Shown piece by piece: positions 58,688 through 64,000 of a stretch of 64,000 bases of DNA (the stretch's first letter is position 1; each line of letters opens with the position of its first letter). A program made the position numbers and the translations under genes. A model generated the notes under the pieces. The model saw only the letters and a list, made by a program, of their open reading frames with translations, did not search any database and was not told the origin of the DNA. This DNA comes from Heliopora coerulea. Lineage: Eukaryota > Cnidaria > Anthozoa > Scleralcyonacea > Helioporidae. The stretch is from contig JASJOG010000069.1 of NCBI GenBank assembly GCA_030142905.1, forward strand, positions 1,233,001 to 1,297,000, read 5' to 3'.

Positions 58688-58912
58688 GTAAGAAACATAC
58701 TCCAAAGAATACCATCTTGTAAACTCAATATTCGAGCTAATAGACAAGACGAAACTAATAATGGTAATATTTCGACTTTATTTCAAAGTTATTGTCAATG
58801 TTTGACAATGTCTTTGAAATAAAGTCGAAATATTACCGTTATTAGCTTTGTCTTGTCTATTAGCTCGAATATTGAGTTTACAAGATGGTATTCTTCGGAG
58901 TATGTTTCTTAC
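58688..58912. repeat. 225-bp palindrome, Penelope-arm-like
   Basis: Arms 58688-58800 and about 58800-58912 are nearly perfect complements (GTAAGAAACATACTCC...GGAGTATGTTTCTTAC). Near the centre each arm reads CTTTGAAATAAAG-TCGAAATATTACC, close to the CTCTGAAATAGAGCCGAAAT motif in the Penelope arms at 26797-27845. This may be two back-to-back terminal repeats with the coding part lost. Confidence 0.55.
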
Positions 58913-60039
58913 TCTATTTCTTTAAGTTGTCGGCTGGTAATGGTTCTCAAAGAGGTACACAGTTCAGATACTATGGTGTAGTGAATGACGTGACATGCTA
59001 AAGTTGTTGCCCATAAAAACAAGTATCATGTTTGCACGCTGTCAGTCGTTTTAGCTCATATGTTGGGGTAAAGAAACTTGACAAAGTTTTCTCCAGGAAT
59101 GTCCAGGAATTGGTGGGGCACGAAGGCCACGGTCACCCAACATTTTATTTAGTGGGGCCGCAATATTGTTGGTGCCGTTAAAAACATATATGGTAAAAGT
59201 ATGCAAACTATTTTTTAATTTTTTCCATCGGCCAGACTTGCATTTCAAAAGTAAAATAGAAAATATTTAAAAATCTAATCTACTGTGTATAGTAATACAG
59301 TATTAACAATGGTTCATATTTTATTATATTTTAGAGTTGCAAGTTGATGCCGTTAAAACTCGAATGTATGGTCACTTTTAGTATCATTGAAATCATAGGT
59401 CAAAAAGCTGCATCATGTTATTCATAAAATAATATGCGTCCTACGCGCGCTCAGATTGGGAGAGACTCATTTTCTCGCAGAATACAAAGACATGCTGACG
59501 TCATTTCCATTTTGTATTGGAGTACAAAGACAAACCTAGTCACTAGGTATGGTTACAAGACCCCCAAAACAACTAATTGGTGACACCCACTTTCAGTTGC
59601 AGTGCAGTCATTCTGCAGTGCTTGTCCGATTTTTCTAGATAACATACACTTTGTACCCCCCCTTAAGTTAGATGCCAAAGTCATGGTTTGCCACCTCACA
59701 TAGTCACAACCAGCAATTTTTACTCTTTAGCTAGCAGTTGGAAACCTAGCAAAACACCTGCAATGTGACATGAGCATTTCAAGTGTGTGCTTAAAGTCAA
59801 TGGTTGAATGGGCCAGATCAGTGAATTATTAAATCTTTGATTAAGAAAGTATGATTAGTGAGGTGATGAAACTTGGCAGCAAGATAAGTGTTTGTGTGTT
59901 TTTATCTTCAACCAAAATCATAGACCAGATATACTAGTACCAGTCCTCCATATGTGCCCAGAAATGCACCAATTAGCTCATTGTGAGTGAATAGGCACAT
60001 CAAAATGGTCAACATATTATTATACACCTCATTCATATG

Positions 60040-60470
60040 GTGAAAAGACTTCAACATGCCTGCAAATTGACAAAGATACGAAGCACAATTTGTATCTTGT
60101 TCATATCTTCAACAAAGTTGAAGGTTGTTGACTTGGCTGAAAAGTCAAACAACTCTGCAGCCAGCCACAGGTTTGGTGTTAGTGAGAAGCTTGTTCAAGA
60201 CTGGTGGAAACAGTCAGACAAAATAAAAGATCTACTAAAGACAAAATGTGATGATCATTTGTGTAATTTTCTGTATTAAAATAAGCTCTAAAACATTAAA
60301 AAATATGTTATTAAAGTTTCTTCAAACACTAATTGGTAACTATTGGTAACTATTTAATATTAGAGGCTCTACTTATACTTAGGGTATCACAAAAATCATG
60401 CTTTTTTGGTCAAAAAATAAGGGATCAACTTATATGCCAGGTCAACTTATACACCATGAAATACAGCAAA
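60040..60470 (+). pseudogene. Pogo/Tigger-like transposase N-terminal fragment and 3' element end
   Basis: The frame 60109-60276 encodes STKLKVVDLAEKSNNSAASHRFGVSEKLVQDWWKQ in family order: a CENP-B/pogo-type helix-turn-helix DNA-binding domain. The catalytic DDE domain is absent. About 20 bp later begins sequence matching 339-593 (AAAATAAGCTCT, then GGTCAAAAAATAAGGG, then CAACTTATA repeats), so the fragment is an internally deleted element. Confidence 0.65.
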
Positions 60471-61450
60471 TCATAGACAGAAAGCAAAAGCTGTTTCAGA
60501 ATCCCATGAGAAAACTTTTTTGTTTCTGGGGGAGCAAATTTTTCTTCATCAACATTTCCATGGGTGGGCAAATGGAGAAACATTTGAAGAAACATCAAAA
60601 ATGTAAAATCCTTCCTCAACAATGTTTCTTTGCATGCCCAGGGACTTAGGTGCATGATTGTTTCTTGATGGATACTGATGGAATTATATTTCTGTAACAT
60701 TTATAGACTGACACTTCCAGCCATATAAGGCTCGCAACTTGGATTTTACAAACAATAGCTCTTATAATTTACATGCAATCCTGATAAGGGGTGTGAGGAG
60801 ATGCTTGCCAAAAGAGTTTCCAGATTTTGAAACCACTTAGCAGCCAACTGTATTCAATCAACAAAAAATGATAAATTCTTCAGTTTAGAAACTATGAATG
60901 ATCATATTGGTCTCTTCAGTTCAATCCATCAGCATTTACCTGCATACAATCACTTGCTTTTCATTTATGCTTGCATTGTAATTAGTATTTAATATACAGT
61001 TAGATGTACTGTATAGTTTCCCTTGCATACTGTAGCTTTCATGTTTGATTCATTTCCTACCTCATTAACCATAGGAGGAACATCAAAAATGGGAACTGTT
61101 GTCTGTAGTAAAACTCTATAACCATGCACTTTACTAGACATCTGGTTTCCATTCAATTTATAACATGGTCTCACCATATGAAGACATAATTGATGAATTG
61201 TACAATAACAGTTGTATCAAGTTGTATCAATGGTTGTATACATTTATGTGTTGTACCCTTGGAAGACTGGATCATTACACCTCTATAGGTTATGGTAAGG
61301 ATCATGGTTAAAAGAGGACTGACTTCCCACCAAAGTCAGATAGCTGTTTGATGGATAGAAATTCTTGAAAGCTTTGATGGCTCATTAGCTAACCTGATTA
61401 GGCCTTTCTGTTTGTGAAGTTGGGCAATGCCCAAAAAACTTTTTTAGTTT

Positions 61451-62125
61451 CTATGCCTTACTTTTAAACTTTAAAGCTGGCTTCATAACTCCAAAGCTCT
61501 TACATTGAGATGTTAGATTTGAAGAAGGTGATACTCTATAAATTCTGTTGCCATACAGATGATTTTCCAAGAACTTTACGGCAGAGTCCTGAACTTTCTT
61601 TGGCTTTTTCACCTCATCTTTAACCACCAAAACTTTGTAATGTTCTTGTTTTTTTAATCTATCCTCGCGTTTATCTGTCCTCTTGCGTTTCTTTGGTAAT
61701 TTCTCTTCAGGCTTGCGTTTTTTGACCAATGGTTTTTCTTTTCTTGTATTGTTAGTGTCCACCTTAGGTTTCTTCGTTACTGCTAGTACAATGTGCTGAG
61801 GTAATTTTGTTAATTCGTCAGTCCTCTTATCAGTCTTCCTCCGCTTTTGAGAAACAAACATTTCGTTTTTCTTTCGTCTCTTCTCCTTTTCTTTTGATCG
61901 CACAAAATCTACTGCCTCTTTTCTCTTCTTTTCACCTTGCTTAAAGACTTCCTTGCTATCTTTCCAGGAAATATTAATTGGGGAATCATCGTCTGTATAC
62001 TGCTCGTCGACTTCGTGTTTCGCATCTTCAACGACAACAGGACCAGCTGAAGAACTGTTAACACATTCGCCAGATTCGTCTGAAGTAATCTTTTCCAAAG
62101 TTTTAGTCTTACCTCTCTTCGTCAT
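61451..62125 (-). CDS. NOL7: Nucleolar protein 7-like (NOL7), single coding exon
   Basis: The 224-codon frame starts MTKRGKTKTLEK and has an acidic, Ser-rich first third. A basic helical block (KRRKKNEMFVSQKRRK, about residues 85-100) and several Lys/Arg clusters fit nuclear and nucleolar targeting. The C-terminal segment SAVKFLENHLYGNRIYRV resembles the conserved FIHNSLYG-type block of NOL7. Vertebrate NOL7 (about 257 residues) acts in the nucleolus in early pre-rRNA processing. No intron is apparent. The start lies 305 bp from the divergent CCDC39 start, suggesting a shared promoter. Low-complexity composition limits certainty; the C-terminal block is the main support. Confidence 0.62.
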   Translation of the reverse strand: MTKRGKTKTLEKITSDESGECVNSSSAGPVVVEDAKHEVDEQYTDDDSPINISWKDSKEVFKQGEKKRKEAVDFVRSKEKEKRRKKNEMFVSQKRRKTDKRTDELTKLPQHIVLAVTKKPKVDTNNTRKEKPLVKKRKPEEKLPKKRKRTDKREDRLKKQEHYKVLVVKDEVKKPKKVQDSAVKFLENHLYGNRIYRVSPSSNLTSQCKSFGVMKPALKFKSKA

Positions 62126-62430
62126 ACTATATATTAAAAGACCTTACAAATAGCTGACATTGAAACTCACAACAAAATCTCCTTTATGAAGCAAACCACA
62201 TGCAGTCTTCACTGGCAATCGCTTACTTAACTCAAGGGACCTGGATTCTAATTTATCCGGGAACGATAATAGCTGTTCCCGTAGCAACAACAACGCTCAG
62301 TTTGCTGAAAATGAGAAGGAAAGGAAACAAAATGAGCGAACAAGCAGTGGTAATTTAAACCTCAGTTCCCGACGAATTGACGTTTTCTGGTCGCCTAAAG
62401 GTGTAGCACTGACGTATTTCGTCAATTATC
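62126..62430. promoter_or_regulatory. Bidirectional promoter region between NOL7-like and CCDC39
   Basis: The 305 bp between the two start codons must carry both 5' UTRs and, unless remote exons exist, both promoters. It is richer in G/C and CpG (CCGGGAACG, CCCGACG, GGTCGCC) than nearby sequence. I see no TATA box placed for either gene. CCGTAGCAACAACAACG near 62279 (GTAGCAAC) resembles half an RFX X-box, a common ciliary gene signal, but I cannot confirm a full site. Confidence 0.5.
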
Positions 62431-64000
62431 ATGGAAACCGTCTTAAGTGACTTTTCTATTGACGAAGGCATTGCAGTGCCTATCGCTAATGAGGAGAATA
62501 AAAGAATCGAAACTGAGGTACTCTAATTACACAACCATATATATATATATATACCTTTAATACTTTCATGAGGATTTTTCTACTAAAATTTCTTCTCATA
62601 AAGATTTTTCTGTGGTTCTTACTTTCTACCTTTGAGTTTTTGAATAAAGTGATCGGGTCATGTGTAAACAAGCCTGTGACTAAACTTTATCTTTTATTCA
62701 TCCATGAAGATAACATTGGGAAAATTTAATATGGTTTAGGTTTGGCTGGGCTGTACTTTTGCACACAGTTTTACTCAGATTCTGCTCTTTACTGTAATCG
62801 CACAATAACATGTTTTTGTTTTTGTATTTTTTGTTTGAATGATTTTATTGTAACAGTTTTAGATTTGTTTGGTTGTTATTATCATTTATCCTTTTGAAGT
62901 AAACACAGATGCCTTTTAGTCGAGAATACAATATAATTCATTATTATGACTTTGTAATGAAGTTCAAAAAAATACTTGGTCACTCAATCATCTTGATTTG
63001 ACTCCAATCTACAGTTTTCAAAATACAATTATTAATTGTGTATTGTTTAATTTATTTTTCTTTCTCAAATTGTTGTCTCGTATCAATTTTAGTGTATTAA
63101 AATTCAGAAAGCATTTCTGTCTGGAAAAATTACTTAAAGTCACTAGAAGCAACATCAGAGGTTCTAAATTTCAAAAATGTTCTTGGTATACCAAGTTGCT
63201 AGAGCATTGTGTTAAGTACATGTACATCACCTAACCCCAGACTTATACTGCTCTCCACAGCTCATGGTTAATAGTTTAAATCCTCTTTTGGTGTCCACCC
63301 TAATATATACTTAAAATTATGTATTTAAATAATACTTATAGCTTGATAACAAGCAAAAAGAAATTTCAGCCAACAAAGATAAGGTGGACGAGCATAAAGA
63401 CAGAATTGATGCAATCAATGAACATTTGAAAAATGTCCTACAGGAACTTCAACATACTCAGGTATGTATATTTTGCAAATAAACACAATGTGAAAGGGAA
63501 AGCAACATAAAAATGGGAGATAAACAACATAAAGATCAAAACAAAGGTGAAAAGGCAAATAAAGGTCTGATATTTTTAAGTGAAGCCAGCTTCACATCAT
63601 GGTTATACTGAGTGTCACAAAATTTTAAAAACTTTGAATTTATTTGAATGAGCTGAGCCCTGATGAACCACAACATTTGCTGAATAATAAACAGTTTTAC
63701 TTAATATCCTTAAAAATGCTGTGTGAAAATTGAAAACATATAGATTTTTTTTTTACTTTTTCCAATCACTGTTTCTGGTATCCATTCATGACATTCTGAC
63801 TTGGGTCTGTCTTCCTTTTTGCCTTGACTAGTAGAAGCTGATTGTCAGCAACATTATCCTTAAAATTTCCCTTAAAAAAATTACATTTAAGTTTATTTAT
63901 TCACTCCCCAAATACTTTGTCTGAATCTCAAACACAGTACATGAATGCCTCACATTAAAAACCCAGTTATGTGCAGTGCTGACATTTTTAATGCAATTTG
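62431..64000 (+). CDS. CCDC39: Coiled-coil domain protein 39 (CCDC39), first two coding exons; continues past window
   Basis: Exon 1 is 62431-62517 (29 codons) and exon 2 is 63342-63461 (40 codons). Both junctions are GT/AG in phase 0, with GTATGT after exon 2. The translation has DEGIAVPIANEENK, matching the DGFAIPVANEENK block near the vertebrate CCDC39 N-terminus. It is followed by a heptad-patterned stretch ending EHLKNVLQELQHTQ, against HFKNVKQELSITQ. CCDC39 with CCDC40 forms the 96-nm axonemal ruler that positions radial spokes and inner dynein arms in motile cilia. The vertebrate protein is about 940 residues, so over nine tenths of the gene lies beyond 64000; no third exon is visible. 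Confidence 0.88.
62518..63341 (+). other. CCDC39 intron 1
   Basis: AT-rich with a short (TA)n run near 62539-62551. No repeat or gene recognised. It ends TTATAG at 63341. Confidence 0.6.

Noticed and set aside
1..64000. CRISPR arrays, bacterial operons or rRNA genes
   Set aside because: Spliced genes and retroelements show eukaryotic DNA. No regularly spaced direct repeats with unique spacers and no rRNA sequence were seen.

Overview
The window is eukaryotic nuclear DNA. It is intron-rich and AT-rich, packed with mobile elements, and gives clear animal orthologues. The genes (FSP1/AIFM2, MO25/CAB39, CCDC39, a NOL7-like protein) and the repeat style (tRNA-like SINEs, many fold-back MITEs, Penelope, hAT, Ty3, LINE and piggyBac relics) suggest an anthozoan cnidarian, perhaps a stony coral. 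The organism is inferred from style and not proven.

Layout. 1-2628 is one copy of a segmental duplication; the other copy is 29485-32571. Each copy ends about 30 bp past coding exon 1 of CAB39, so an identical, correctly bounded CAB39 first exon occurs twice, about 30 kb apart. 3612-4770 is a reversed LINE 3' end with its (TTA)n tail. 5960-21776 is a complete five-exon AIFM2/FSP1 gene. Its intron 1 holds a 5'-truncated Ty3/Gypsy element (two nonsense codons, 3' LTR present) and an alternating array of tRNA-like repeats. Its intron 3 holds a 3.3-kb hAT element with perfect 8-bp target duplications and one frameshift. 24480-25320 carries relics of a coding element with a 2A-like motif. 26797-27845 and 33165-33790 are Penelope-like remnants with inverted arms, the latter inside CAB39 intron 1.

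32434-53346 is a complete ten-exon CAB39/MO25 gene. Its introns hold the second Penelope relic, a decayed LINE, a tRNA-like palindrome, MITEs and a SINE. 55401-57171 has a piggyBac-type TTAA element followed directly by a second inverted-repeat element. 60040-60470 is a pogo/Tigger-like relic. At the right end a NOL7-like gene (62125-61451, minus) and CCDC39 (from 62431, plus, running out of the window) are divergent, with starts 305 bp apart.

The four host genes act in unrelated processes: membrane quinone reduction and ferroptosis defence, the LKB1-STRAD-MO25 kinase complex, nucleolar function, and the axonemal ruler of motile cilia. I see no operon-like or cooperative system. The most unusual content is in the mobile elements: recurring hammerhead-like motifs in Penelope arms, a 2A-like motif in a decayed element, alternating tRNA-like fold-backs, and a tandem duplication that gives CAB39 two possible first exons.
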